Of a stretch of DNA of 64,000 nt, positions 16,666-26,398 are shown one piece after another. How positions within the stretch are numbered: position 1 is the first letter of the stretch; each line of letters begins with the position of its first letter. The stretch lies in contig NZ_CANMLT010000002.1 of NCBI RefSeq assembly GCF_947498805.1, positions 124,001-188,000 of the forward strand, written 5' to 3'. This DNA comes from an uncultured Tenacibaculum sp. GTDB lineage: Bacteria > Bacteroidota > Bacteroidia > Flavobacteriales > Flavobacteriaceae. The notes under the pieces were generated by a model, which worked only from the letters and a program-made list of their open reading frames with translations, had not been told where the DNA came from and ran no database searches. The translations under genes and the position numbers were made by a program.

Positions 16666-18003
16666 TTATATAGGCAGGCTAATATTAAAACTAGTGTTAT
16701 TAGGTGATGATGTAAATTTAATGGTTCCTTTATGGGCTTCTATTATACTTTTAGATAGGGTTAAACCAATTCCAGAACCGTCTTTGCGAGTGGTAAAATA
16801 AGGAATAAAGACATTGTCTTTTATTTCATCGGAAATACCAATACCATTGTCATTTACCGTTATATAGGTTCGGTGTTCTTTATTTTGATTAATTTCAATT
16901 GTTAGTATGGGGTTTTCAATTCCCTCTAGAGCATAGATACTATTCGATATTAAGTTGATTAATACTTGCTCCAATTGCTGTTTATCTGCTAAAACCTCTT
17001 TGTTTACATTTGTAAACAGGTTTGTTTCAATGTTTTTTGATTGAAATTCACGGTTAAAAAGTTTTAATGTGTTCTCTACAAGCAATACCAAATCGAATTC
17101 TTCTTTATTTGGAAGCGGTAATTCAGCTAACTTTCTATAAGTATCAACAAATGAGGTTAAATGTTTTGAACGTTTTTTAATAATCTTTAATCCGAAGGAC
17201 AATTCTTCAAGAGCATCTTCATCGACATCTTCCTGAATTAAATCGTCTAAATTTTCAGCTAAACTACTTATAGGTGTAATTGTATTAATGATTTCATGAG
17301 ACATGACATTCATTAATTTGTACCATGCTTCTTTTTCTTTTTTATCGATTAATTGTTGAATAGTTTCTAAGGTGACAATTAAATATTGATATTCGTTTGT
17401 TTGAGTAACAGAAGTTTTTAAGAAGAAATTTTCTTCTTTATCGTTAATAGTGAGTGAAATTGTATGCTTTAAAAAACGCCAATCTGTTATTAATTGGTTT
17501 AAATTTCCAATTTTACTTTGTAATAATTGCCAGTTGTAGAATTTAGGAATCTGTAAAAAATCAGTAAAAGCTTTATTTAACTGAAATACTTCAGTAGTAT
17601 TATTGTCATTCTTTCTTAATATAAGTACTCCAATACTTAAGCTTTCAAGAATATTAGTAAAGATTAAGGTTTCAGAAGAGTTTTGTAAACTTAACTTTCG
17701 ATGTTTTTCTAATAGTAATGCTGTTTTGTTATGTAATGAATTCTTTCTCTTTTCTTTTGAAATAGTATTTGAATAGTCATTATGCAATAAGCAATCTATT
17801 GATTTTTCGATATCAGCAAATAATTTCTTTAGATAATCAATGAATAAAAACAACTGAAAACATAGAATTAAGAAAAATCCTAATGTATTGGCAAATAAAC
17901 TATTGCGATATGTGTAAAACACGATTATTCCATTAACAAGAATTAATAGAATACGAACGAAAATTTGTATGATTTGTGATCTGCTCAAAATATTATAGTC
18001 CAA
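16666..18003 (-). CDS. NtrY-like sensor histidine kinase
   Basis: The 445-residue protein has two N-terminal membrane segments (about 14-32 and 38-56) with almost no periplasmic part, a PAS-like region (about 112-215), then LMNVMSHEIINTITPI with phospho-accepting His236 and the N, G1 and G2 boxes (NLISNSIYAL, VNDNGIGIS, GSGIGLTLSKSI). Kinases of this short NtrY form pair with sigma-54 regulators; its gene overlaps the NtrC-type regulator gene by 11 bases. The sensed cue is likely in the membrane or cytoplasm. A perfect GTTTAC-N4-GTAAAC palindrome lies inside the coding sequence at 17002-17017. Confidence 0.9.
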   Translation of the reverse strand: MDYNILSRSQIIQIFVRILLILVNGIIVFYTYRNSLFANTLGFFLILCFQLFLFIDYLKKLFADIEKSIDCLLHNDYSNTISKEKRKNSLHNKTALLLEKHRKLSLQNSSETLIFTNILESLSIGVLILRKNDNNTTEVFQLNKAFTDFLQIPKFYNWQLLQSKIGNLNQLITDWRFLKHTISLTINDKEENFFLKTSVTQTNEYQYLIVTLETIQQLIDKKEKEAWYKLMNVMSHEIINTITPISSLAENLDDLIQEDVDEDALEELSFGLKIIKKRSKHLTSFVDTYRKLAELPLPNKEEFDLVLLVENTLKLFNREFQSKNIETNLFTNVNKEVLADKQQLEQVLINLISNSIYALEGIENPILTIEINQNKEHRTYITVNDNGIGISDEIKDNVFIPYFTTRKDGSGIGLTLSKSIIEAHKGTIKFTSSPNNTSFNISLPI

Positions 18004-19363
18004 ATTTTTCCAAGCGTCTATATAATGCAGCTCTTGTTAAACCTAAATCTTTAGAGGCTTTTGATATATTTCCTTGATGTTTATTCATAGCCTGTTGTAT
18101 CAACATTTTTTCTGTTTCTTCGATATTGAGATTATCACCTAAAGATACGTTCATTTTTTTAGTTGAAAAATGCAAATCTTCTAATTGAATGGTTTCGGCA
18201 TCTGTAATAATCACAGCGCGTTCAACAATATGTTCAATTTCTCGAATGTTTCCAGGCCAATGATAAGATTTCATGGCTTGAATGGCATCCTTGGAAAAGC
18301 TAACTATACTTTTTCGATACTTTTTTGTTAGTTTTTGTAAAAAGTGATTGGCTAATAAAAGTACATCTTCTTTTCGATCTCTCAATGGTGGTAAATCTAA
18401 CTCTATAGTGTTAATTCTAAACAGTAAATCTTGTCTAAAAGTTTGTTCATCAACCATATCATGTATTGGTGCATTGGTTGCGCAGATAATACGTACATCA
18501 ATATCACGTTCTTTTCCTTCACCTAATCTTGTAATCTTTCTATTTTGAATAACCGTAAGTAGCTTTGCTTGAAGGTGGAGAGGAAGATTTCCTATTTCAT
18601 CTAAAAAAATAGTTCCTCCTTTTGCTAATTCAAAACGTCCTAAAGTATCTTTTTGAGCATCTGTAAAAGCTCCCTTGGCATATCCAAACAATTCACTTTC
18701 AAATAAGTTTTCATTTAAAGAACCTAAATCTACATGAATAAAAGGATGGTTTTTTCTGTTAGAAAGTAAATGAATTTCTTTGGCAAAAACATACTTTCCA
18801 GTTCCATTTTCTCCTAATATTAAAATGTTAGCATCTGTAGGTGCCACTTTTTGCATTAGTTTTATGGCAGATTTCATTGCAGGTGAGCTACCTATAATAT
18901 GTTCTGTTTGTTGGTGGAAATCCTTATCTTGTTGCTTTTGCACGGTACTCAACTGTGTGGCTTTACGCTTGGTTCGGGCCAATTCAACGCCTGCATTAAC
19001 AACACCGTATAGTTTTTCTGTATTCCAAGGCTTTAGAATAAAATCTGTTGCTCCTTGTTTAATAGCTTCTACGGCCAAATTCACCGATCCAAAGGCTGTC
19101 ATTAGAATAACGGTAGTTTCAGGGTTTAGATCTTTTATGTGTTTTAACCAATATAAACCCTCTTTACCATCTTCAAAACCAATGCGATAATTCATATCTA
19201 GTAATACAACATCAATACTATTACTTGTTATATGATTACTAATTTTCTTAGGATTGTTCGCGGTAATTATTTCTGAAAAATATTTTTTTAAGCTAATTCT
19301 AGCAGAAAATAAAATATCGTCATCATCATCAACAATTAAAATGGTGGCTTCTTTTTTTCTCAT
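17993..19363 (-). CDS. Sigma-54-dependent response regulator (NtrC family)
   Basis: The 456-residue protein has a receiver (DDDDD acidic cluster, phospho-acceptor Asp56 in VVLLDMN), an AAA+ core with Walker A GENGTGKY at 184-191, the sigma-54-contacting GAFTDA loop at 231-236, Walker B GGTIFLDEIG, and a FIS-type HTH at the end (NISKASKDLGLTRAALYRRL). GAFTGA reads GAFTDA here, a common natural variant in Bacteroidota. It probably activates the sigma-54 promoter found 120 bases away that drives the divergent exporter operon, with the kinase encoded next to it. Confidence 0.93.
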   Translation of the reverse strand: MRKKEATILIVDDDDDILFSARISLKKYFSEIITANNPKKISNHITSNSIDVVLLDMNYRIGFEDGKEGLYWLKHIKDLNPETTVILMTAFGSVNLAVEAIKQGATDFILKPWNTEKLYGVVNAGVELARTKRKATQLSTVQKQQDKDFHQQTEHIIGSSPAMKSAIKLMQKVAPTDANILILGENGTGKYVFAKEIHLLSNRKNHPFIHVDLGSLNENLFESELFGYAKGAFTDAQKDTLGRFELAKGGTIFLDEIGNLPLHLQAKLLTVIQNRKITRLGEGKERDIDVRIICATNAPIHDMVDEQTFRQDLLFRINTIELDLPPLRDRKEDVLLLANHFLQKLTKKYRKSIVSFSKDAIQAMKSYHWPGNIREIEHIVERAVIITDAETIQLEDLHFSTKKMNVSLGDNLNIEETEKMLIQQAMNKHQGNISKASKDLGLTRAALYRRLEKFGL

Positions 19364-19392
19364 ACTACATAGTTAGCTAAATGTTAGAATAT

Positions 19393-19408
19393 GAACAAAG
19401 AAATGTTC
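19393..19408. promoter_or_regulatory. Candidate upstream activator site
   Basis: GAACA-N6-TGTTC palindrome about 75 bases upstream of the -24 element, a suitable place for an NtrC-type enhancer. Arms are short, so chance occurrence is possible. Confidence 0.35.
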
Positions 19409-19481
19409 GTTTTCGTACAGTGTAATTTTTAATAAAAAACATAAAAAACTGGTTTTTAGCTACTTATAGGGTTGTTTTCTG

Positions 19482-19498
19482 TTGGCACATTTGTGGAA
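19482..19498 (+). promoter_or_regulatory. Sigma-54 promoter of the adaptor/ABC exporter operon
   Basis: TTGGCACATTTGTGGAA: the -24 element TTGGCAC is a perfect match to TGGCAC, and TGGAA stands at the -12 position where the consensus is TTGCA. Spacing between the GG and the -12 G is right. A start near 19508 would leave a leader of about 20 bases. The adjacent gene encoding a GAFTDA-type activator supports the call. Confidence 0.75.
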
Positions 19499-19528
19499 TA
19501 TACCAAACCAAACAAAGTGTAATTAACT

Positions 19529-20773
19529 ATGGACAAGCAAATACAACCTAAAAACAAAAAAACAAAGAAAATGTTATTATGGGGTATACCTATTGTACTG
19601 CTAACGAGTTTGATTCTAATGAATGCAACTCGAAAAAAGCAAGTAAATATTAGTAAAGATTCAATTGCAATAAGAGAAGTTTCGGAAGGAGATTTTGAAG
19701 ACGTACTTTTATTTAATAGTACGGTTGAACCAAAAACTTCAGTTTTTGTAAATGTAATTCAAGGAGGAGCAGTATCGGAAATTTTTGTTGAAAGCGGACA
19801 AAAAGTTACAAAAGGGACTCCTTTATTAAAGGTGTATAACCCTAATGCTGAATTGAACTATTTAACACAAGAAACTGCTATTGTTGAGCAAATTAACAAC
19901 CTAAGAAATATTAGGGTTAATATTAAAAATCAACAATTAACCTTAGATCAGCAATTACTAAGTATTGACAATGATTTTAAAAATGCGAAGCGTCAATATG
20001 ATTTAGATAAAAAATTGTTTGGAAAAGGTGTTGTTGCTAAGAATGATTATGATAAAACAACACAGCAATATCAGTTTCAAAAACAACGTAGTGGTGTTAT
20101 AAAGAAAAGTGTTGCTGAAGAGAAAAAGAGTAGAGACGTTCAATTATCACGTATAAATACTTCGATAAATAACATGCAGAAAAGCTTGGAGTTATTAAGA
20201 AAAAACAAAGAAAATTTTACAGTTAAAGCACCAGTAGATGGTTTATTGTCTTCGTTCAATCCGACTTTAGGAGAGAATTATAACCAAGGACAAAACATTG
20301 GGAAAATAGATGTTCTTGATGGTTATAAATTAGTAGCTTTAGTTGACGAATATTACATTGCTAAATTAAAAAAAGATATTAGTGGGAAAGTTGCTATAAA
20401 TACAAATGATTACCAAATTAGGTTGTCTAAAATTCATCCCGAAGTGGTTAATGGTCAATTTAGAATAGAATTTCAGTTTAAAAAAGATTCAATTGCTAAA
20501 GATATCAAGAGAGGAATGTCTTTAAAAAGTAAAGTATTCTTATCAAATAACAGTAAAGCATTACTAATTCCAAAGGGGCAATTTTATCATGAAACAAATG
20601 GTAAATGGGTATTTGTGTTAGACTCAAATAATAAAGCTGTAAAGAGGAATATTAAAATTGGAAGAGAAAATCCTTTCTATTATGAAGTGTTAGATGGACT
20701 TAAAGTAGGGGATAAGGTAATTACCTCTAGTTATACTGACTTTAAGGATGTTGAGCAAGTTAATATAGATTAA
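19529..20773 (+). CDS. HlyD/MacA-type periplasmic adaptor protein
   Basis: This 414-residue protein has one N-terminal anchor (about 14-31), a lipoyl-like half (VSEIFVESGQKVTKGTPLLKV), a long coiled coil (about 100-220), the second lipoyl half (VKAPVDGLLSSF) and beta-barrel/membrane-proximal domains. It matches the membrane fusion proteins that join MacB-type ABC transporters to an outer-membrane channel. It is the first gene after the sigma-54 promoter and precedes the ATPase by 61 bases. No TolC-like gene is present, so the outer-membrane partner must be encoded elsewhere. Confidence 0.88.
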   Translation: MDKQIQPKNKKTKKMLLWGIPIVLLTSLILMNATRKKQVNISKDSIAIREVSEGDFEDVLLFNSTVEPKTSVFVNVIQGGAVSEIFVESGQKVTKGTPLLKVYNPNAELNYLTQETAIVEQINNLRNIRVNIKNQQLTLDQQLLSIDNDFKNAKRQYDLDKKLFGKGVVAKNDYDKTTQQYQFQKQRSGVIKKSVAEEKKSRDVQLSRINTSINNMQKSLELLRKNKENFTVKAPVDGLLSSFNPTLGENYNQGQNIGKIDVLDGYKLVALVDEYYIAKLKKDISGKVAINTNDYQIRLSKIHPEVVNGQFRIEFQFKKDSIAKDIKRGMSLKSKVFLSNNSKALLIPKGQFYHETNGKWVFVLDSNNKAVKRNIKIGRENPFYYEVLDGLKVGDKVITSSYTDFKDVEQVNID

Positions 20774-20834
20774 TAAATAGATTGAAATAAGTACAAAAAG
20801 AATTAAAAAAAACAATAGAAAAAAAAATATAACG

Positions 20835-21536
20835 ATGATAAAAATTAATGATTTAGTAAAGGTATACAGAACAGAAGAAGTAGAAACAACAGCATTAAAC
20901 AAATTAAGTTTAGAAGTAAAAGAAGGGGAATTTGTTTCTATTATGGGAGCATCAGGTTGTGGTAAATCAACACTATTAAATATTATAGGTTTATTAGATG
21001 CACCAAATTCTGGAAGTTATGATTTTGACGGAATAGAAGTAGCTAATTTTTCTGAAAAAGAACGCGCAAGTTTGCGTAAAGCCAATATTGGTTTTGTATT
21101 TCAAAACTTTAATTTGATTGATGAACTTACAGTGTTTGAAAATGTAGAATTACCATTGATTTATAATAATGTAAAATCTTCAGAAAGAAAACAGAGGGTT
21201 TCTGAGATTTTAGAACGTATAGGAATTGCACATAGAGCAAAACATTATCCGTTGCAATTGTCTGGAGGACAGCAGCAAAGAGTAGCAGTAGCGAGAGCAT
21301 TGGTAACGAATCCTAAACTAATTTTAGCAGATGAGCCTACTGGAAATTTAGATAGTAAAAGTGGAAATGATGTAATGGAATTATTAACGGAACTTCATGC
21401 TACTGGCGCTACTATTATAATGGTAACACACTCTTCTTATGATGCAAAATTTTCATCTAGAATAATCACATTAAAAGACGGAGAAATTGTTTCTGAAAAA
21501 AGAAATGAGCATAAGGTAGATTTACTAGTTCAATAA
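20835..21536 (+). CDS. ABC transporter ATP-binding protein (MacB/LolD type)
   Basis: The 233-residue ATPase has Walker A GASGCGKST (about 38-46), the Q-loop FQNFNLIDELT, signature LSGGQQQRVAVARAL, Walker B LILADEPTGNLDS and the H-loop VTHSSYDA. The LDS after the D-loop and the overall length fit the MacB/LolD/FtsE subfamily that powers FtsX-like permeases. It is the only ATPase gene for three permease genes that follow, so it presumably serves permease homodimers or heterodimers formed from them. Confidence 0.93.
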   Translation: MIKINDLVKVYRTEEVETTALNKLSLEVKEGEFVSIMGASGCGKSTLLNIIGLLDAPNSGSYDFDGIEVANFSEKERASLRKANIGFVFQNFNLIDELTVFENVELPLIYNNVKSSERKQRVSEILERIGIAHRAKHYPLQLSGGQQQRVAVARALVTNPKLILADEPTGNLDSKSGNDVMELLTELHATGATIIMVTHSSYDAKFSSRIITLKDGEIVSEKRNEHKVDLLVQ

Positions 21537-21564
21537 AAATATAATCCATTAAATACTTGTAAAA

Positions 21565-23979
21565 ATGATACAAACATGGTTTAAAATATTTTTTAGGAAT
21601 AGTAAGAAAAATTGGCTCAATATTTTAGTGAATATCTTAGGGTTAACGCTTGGTTTCGCTGGATTGTTAATCGTATTGCTGTACTTAAATGATGAGAAAA
21701 GTTATAATGCCAATAATCCTTATAAAAATGAAGTATACAGGGTAGTTCATAAAATGTCTAATGGAGATATTTGGTCTACAAGTACGAATATAGAAGGTCC
21801 AACTTATAAAGAAGAAATTCCAGAAGTAGAAAGTTTTTATTTATGTAATAGTTGGTATGATGATGCCTTGGTTAAGGTTAAGGGAAAAGATGTTTTTACA
21901 CAAAACATATTACAAGGTGAGCCTAATTTCTTTCATTTTTTTCCATTCGACATCGTTGAAGGAAGTGCAGAAACCTTTGAAAAGACTAGAAACAATATTG
22001 CAATTTCAGATAAGCAGGCAAAACAATTTTTTGGAGATGAATCTGCTATTGGAAAGACAATAAGTTTTTATAAACGCGATTTTATTATAACTACGGTTTA
22101 TAAAATTACAGGGAAGCATTATTTTATGCCTGAAATTCTAATGCAGTTTAAAAAGACTCCAGAGGGACATTGGGGGAATTTCACCAACAACTTATTTGTT
22201 AAGCTATCTAAAGGTGCTGATGCTACAGCTTTTAATAGTAAAGTAAAAGACATATGGCATAAACATTCTGTGTTACCTGCTTCTAAAAGTATGGGAATTA
22301 CTCCAGAAGAGTTTAATAAAAAATATGGAACTGAAGCATATGTTGAAGCAATAGAAAGCATTCGTTTACAAACTAAATCTAATGATGCTGGACCAGAAGG
22401 AAAAGGGAATTTTCAGTTGATACTTATTTTGATTGGTTTGTCAATATTATTAATTGTTATTTCATGTGTGAATTTTATCAATTTATCCATTGCTTCTGCA
22501 ACACAAAGGGCAAAAGAAGTTGGAGTGAAGAAAACCTTAGGACTATCTAAAGTTTCATTAGTGAGACAATATACGCTTGAAATTGTTGCACAAGGTATTG
22601 TAGCATTTTTACTATCGCTGATTTTAGTAGAATTAATACTACCATCCTTTAATGACTTTATGAATAAGGATATTTCGATATTACAATTGAGTTTATTGTC
22701 TAAACTAGCCATTCTAGCGTTTGTTGTTTCCTTGGTAATTGGTAGTATTCCAGCATTTTATTTGTCAAAATTTAAATCTGTAGAGGTTTTAAAGGGAAAT
22801 ATATCAAGAAGTAAAAAAGGTGTATTTGCTAGAAATCTAATGTTAGGGTTACAATTTTTAATCTCAGGTTTCTTTCTTACAGGATCTATCATTATTAATA
22901 AGCAGGTAAACTATATGATGAATAAGGACTTAGGATTCAATGGAGATCAGGTGGTAATGATTTCTTTAAATAAGTATGACGATAGATATAAAAATTACCT
23001 TTTAGCAAAGCAAGAACTAGCGAAGCACTCCAATATTGAAGATGTTACGAGTAATTCCTTCATTATAGGTGGCGGATCTGCCAATTCAACGAATTTTTCT
23101 TATAAAGATGTATCTGTTCAAGCAAACTCAAATGCAATTGATTACAATTATCTAGATGTGATGAAAATAGATGTAGTCAAAGGAAGAGGTTTTCAAGAAG
23201 GAATCGCATCTGATACCATTAAAAATGTTTTGATCAATGAAACTTTGGCCAATGCTTTAGGTATAGCTGATGATCCGATAGGAAAGAAGGTTGACGCTGG
23301 TTTTGGAGGAGAGGATAACGATGGAAAAAACTTACAAGTAATAGGAGTTGTTAAAGATCATCATACAAGAGGACTTGTTAATAAGATACCACCAACTTTT
23401 TACTTTCACTGGAATAGCTTTGATTGGATGAAACAAAATTTTTGGAAGATTCAATTAAAAATTAAACCAGATAATGTACAGGAAACCTTAACGTTTATTG
23501 AAGATTATTGGAAAGCAAACATTGAGCAAGGATATCCTTTTAATCCACAGTTTGTAGATAAGCGTTTTGCTAGAACCTATAAGAGATACGAAAAACAGCA
23601 AACCATATTTTTCATTTTAACTTTTGTAGTGATTCTTGTATCTCTATTAGGATTATTTGCCTTGGCTACACTAACTATTCAGCAACGATTAAAAGAAGTA
23701 GCAATTCGTAAAACACTAGGGGCATCCATCAAAGAAATCATGTATCAATTGATAAAGAGTTTCTTAAAGATTACATTAATTGCCTCTTTTATTTTAATAC
23801 CGGTAGCGTACTATTTTATGCAAAATTGGTTGGAGAATTTTGTTTATCGAATTGAAATGCCATTGATACCGTTTATTATAACACCAATTGTATTAACCAT
23901 TTTAGTATTTATTGTAGTAGGTATAAAAGCATTTTATGCTACTAAAGTAGATTTGATTAAGTATTTAAAATTTGAATAG
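21565..23979 (+). CDS. MacB/FtsX-type ABC permease, copy 1
   Basis: The 804-residue protein is a double-size permease common in Bacteroidota: TM1 (about 19-41), a large periplasmic MacB core, an FtsX block of three TMs (about 282-405), a further TM (about 423-443), a second periplasmic domain, and a C-terminal FtsX block with LLGLFALATLTIQQRLKEVA and IRKTLGAS. It is the first of three tandem paralogues. It likely acts as a mechanotransmission or export permease with the ATPase just upstream. The end sequence and junction (AAATTTGAATAGCTATG) are repeated at the next gene boundary. Confidence 0.9.
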   Translation: MIQTWFKIFFRNSKKNWLNILVNILGLTLGFAGLLIVLLYLNDEKSYNANNPYKNEVYRVVHKMSNGDIWSTSTNIEGPTYKEEIPEVESFYLCNSWYDDALVKVKGKDVFTQNILQGEPNFFHFFPFDIVEGSAETFEKTRNNIAISDKQAKQFFGDESAIGKTISFYKRDFIITTVYKITGKHYFMPEILMQFKKTPEGHWGNFTNNLFVKLSKGADATAFNSKVKDIWHKHSVLPASKSMGITPEEFNKKYGTEAYVEAIESIRLQTKSNDAGPEGKGNFQLILILIGLSILLIVISCVNFINLSIASATQRAKEVGVKKTLGLSKVSLVRQYTLEIVAQGIVAFLLSLILVELILPSFNDFMNKDISILQLSLLSKLAILAFVVSLVIGSIPAFYLSKFKSVEVLKGNISRSKKGVFARNLMLGLQFLISGFFLTGSIIINKQVNYMMNKDLGFNGDQVVMISLNKYDDRYKNYLLAKQELAKHSNIEDVTSNSFIIGGGSANSTNFSYKDVSVQANSNAIDYNYLDVMKIDVVKGRGFQEGIASDTIKNVLINETLANALGIADDPIGKKVDAGFGGEDNDGKNLQVIGVVKDHHTRGLVNKIPPTFYFHWNSFDWMKQNFWKIQLKIKPDNVQETLTFIEDYWKANIEQGYPFNPQFVDKRFARTYKRYEKQQTIFFILTFVVILVSLLGLFALATLTIQQRLKEVAIRKTLGASIKEIMYQLIKSFLKITLIASFILIPVAYYFMQNWLENFVYRIEMPLIPFIITPIVLTILVFIVVGIKAFYATKVDLIKYLKFE

Positions 23980-23981
23980 CT

Positions 23982-26396
23982 ATGTTACAGGTTTGGTTTA
24001 AATTATTCTTTAGAAATAGCAAGAAAAATTGGTTAAATACAATCATTAATATAAGTGGATTGACTTTAGGATTGTCTGGATTATTAATTGTATTGCTTTA
24101 TATCAAAGAAGAAAAAAGTTACAATCAATGGAATCCAAATAAAGAAGAGGTATATCGAGTAAATATTAAAAAACCACGAACTGGTGAGGTTTGGTTTACT
24201 TGTAATCCTGGAATGTATCTTACCTATCCAGAAAAGATTCCTGAAGTAACGGAAGCTATCATGGTAAACCCGTTTTATAGAAGTAGAACCGTTCAGTACA
24301 AAAAATCTTTTGAGTACAACGATAAAACAACAATAACAGATCCACAGTTTTTTAACTTCTTTCCATTTAAAATTTTAGAAGGATCTGTACAAAAGTTTAC
24401 TGAAACAAGAAACTATATAGGGTTATCAAAGGAGTATGCTAATCGCATTTTTAAAAGGGATAAAGCTGTTGGTAATACCGTTAAAATTGATGGCGAAGCT
24501 TATCATGTTGCTTGTGTTTATGAGATCCCAAAAAACTCTCATCAGGAGCCAGATTTATTAATGCAGTTTGACAGTCCGTTTGAAATTCATTGGGGAAATC
24601 ATAATAATGAGCTTTTTTGTAGAATTACGAAAGGTGCTGATATAGAGTTGGTAAAGAATAAAATGAACCAAATCATTATAGATGCTCATAAAAGGATGGC
24701 TTTAGAAGAAGGAGTAACTCTTGAAGAGTTTGAAGCAAAGTATAAAGCGCCATCTATACTTTTAGATAAATTAGATACAATTTATTTACATAGCACAGCC
24801 AAAAGGGCGGGGCCAAGTGGTACTGGGAATTACCAACTTTTAATGATATTGTTAGCCTTGTCTATATTGTTAATCGTAATTTCTTGTGTGAACTTTATCA
24901 ACTTATCTTTAGCTTCAGCAGGTCAAAGAGCTAAAGAAGTAGGAGTGAAAAAGACTTTAGGGCTATCTAGAAAACAGTTGTTATTCCAATATGCTTTTGA
25001 AGTGGTGTTACAGGGTTTAATTTCTTTTCTATTTGCATTGCTTATAGTAGAATTGATACTACCATATTTTAATCAATTTGTAGGAAAGGATATTTCAATA
25101 CTTCAGTTTAGTTCTGTGTTTACCATACTCATTACAGCGTTATTATTGGCTATTGTTATAGGTTTAGTATCTGCTATATACTTATCTAATTTTAAAACTA
25201 TAGAGGTATTAAAAGGTAGTGTTTCAAAAACAAAAAAAGGAAACTTAGCTAGAAATACAATGTTAGGACTTCAATTCTTGATTTCTGGGTTCTTTATTAT
25301 TAGTGTATTAATTGTAAATAATCAGATAAGCTATATGATGGAAAAAGAATTAGGTTTTGACAAAGAATATGTGATGTCCGTTGATATGTATAATATTGAT
25401 AATAAGTACAAAAAGTATCAATTAATTCAAGAGGTGTTAACAAAAAATAAAAATATTTCTGGAGTTACTTCAAGTATGTTTGTACCAGGTGAAGGTTTTG
25501 TAAATGGAACTTCTTTGATTCATAAAGTAAATGATATCAGATTTAATTCTGCCTCTAATATTGTTGACTATAATTATTTAGATTTTGCTAAAATTAAAGT
25601 TTTAAAAGGAAGAAATTTTTCAAAAGAACTGGCATCTGACTCTTTAAGAATTATTATCAATGAAACTGCTGCGAAAGAATTGGCTATTTATGACAAGCCT
25701 ATAGGAGAAAAACTAAACCTAGGATGGACAGATGATAATGCTCCTGGTTTTGAAGTAGTAGGTATGGTGAAAGACTATCATTTTGATGGTTTTGATGCTA
25801 AAATAGCACCAATGTTCTTTGTTCTTTGGAATAGTTTAGATTTTCCAGATTCTTGGATCCCGGCAGTTCAGTTTAAATTAAAAGCTCAAAATATAGATGA
25901 AACAATTGCCGAAATAGAAACCTTTTGGAAAGCAAATGTAGATGCTAAATATCCGTTTACCTATGAGTTTTTGGATAAAAAGTTTGCTAGAACCTATGAG
26001 AAGTTTAAGAAGCAAGAAGCCATGTTTTTAATACTATCTATTATTGTAATCACAATTTCTCTCTTAGGTTTGTTTGCTTTGGCTACGTTGACAATTCAAC
26101 AGCGTTTAAAAGAAGTAGCTATTCGAAAGACTTTAGGAGCCTCTGTAAAAGAAATAATGTATCAATTGATAAAGAGTTTTTTAAAAACCACTTTAATCGC
26201 TTCGTTTGTTCTAGTTCCAATAGCCTATTATTTTATGCAGAATTGGTTGGAGAATTTTGTTTATCGAATAGACATGCCATTCATTCCGTACCTAGTAACA
26301 CCTCTTATATTGAGTGTGTTAGTTGTTGCAGTCGTAGGAACAAAAGCTTTCTATGCGACTAAAGTTGATTTGATTAAGTATTTAAAATTTGAATAG
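23982..26396 (+). CDS. MacB/FtsX-type ABC permease, copy 2
   Basis: A paralogue of copy 1 with the same 804-residue length and arrangement. It starts 2 bases after copy 1 stops. The first 60 and last 130 residues are nearly the same as in copy 1 (for example MLQVWFKLFFRNSKKNWLN and LGLFALATLTIQQRLKEVA), whereas the periplasmic domains differ considerably. The conserved ends at DNA level suggest recent duplication or gene conversion; the divergent periplasmic parts suggest different partners or cargo. Confidence 0.9.
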   Translation: MLQVWFKLFFRNSKKNWLNTIINISGLTLGLSGLLIVLLYIKEEKSYNQWNPNKEEVYRVNIKKPRTGEVWFTCNPGMYLTYPEKIPEVTEAIMVNPFYRSRTVQYKKSFEYNDKTTITDPQFFNFFPFKILEGSVQKFTETRNYIGLSKEYANRIFKRDKAVGNTVKIDGEAYHVACVYEIPKNSHQEPDLLMQFDSPFEIHWGNHNNELFCRITKGADIELVKNKMNQIIIDAHKRMALEEGVTLEEFEAKYKAPSILLDKLDTIYLHSTAKRAGPSGTGNYQLLMILLALSILLIVISCVNFINLSLASAGQRAKEVGVKKTLGLSRKQLLFQYAFEVVLQGLISFLFALLIVELILPYFNQFVGKDISILQFSSVFTILITALLLAIVIGLVSAIYLSNFKTIEVLKGSVSKTKKGNLARNTMLGLQFLISGFFIISVLIVNNQISYMMEKELGFDKEYVMSVDMYNIDNKYKKYQLIQEVLTKNKNISGVTSSMFVPGEGFVNGTSLIHKVNDIRFNSASNIVDYNYLDFAKIKVLKGRNFSKELASDSLRIIINETAAKELAIYDKPIGEKLNLGWTDDNAPGFEVVGMVKDYHFDGFDAKIAPMFFVLWNSLDFPDSWIPAVQFKLKAQNIDETIAEIETFWKANVDAKYPFTYEFLDKKFARTYEKFKKQEAMFLILSIIVITISLLGLFALATLTIQQRLKEVAIRKTLGASVKEIMYQLIKSFLKTTLIASFVLVPIAYYFMQNWLENFVYRIDMPFIPYLVTPLILSVLVVAVVGTKAFYATKVDLIKYLKFE

Positions 26397-26398
26397 CT

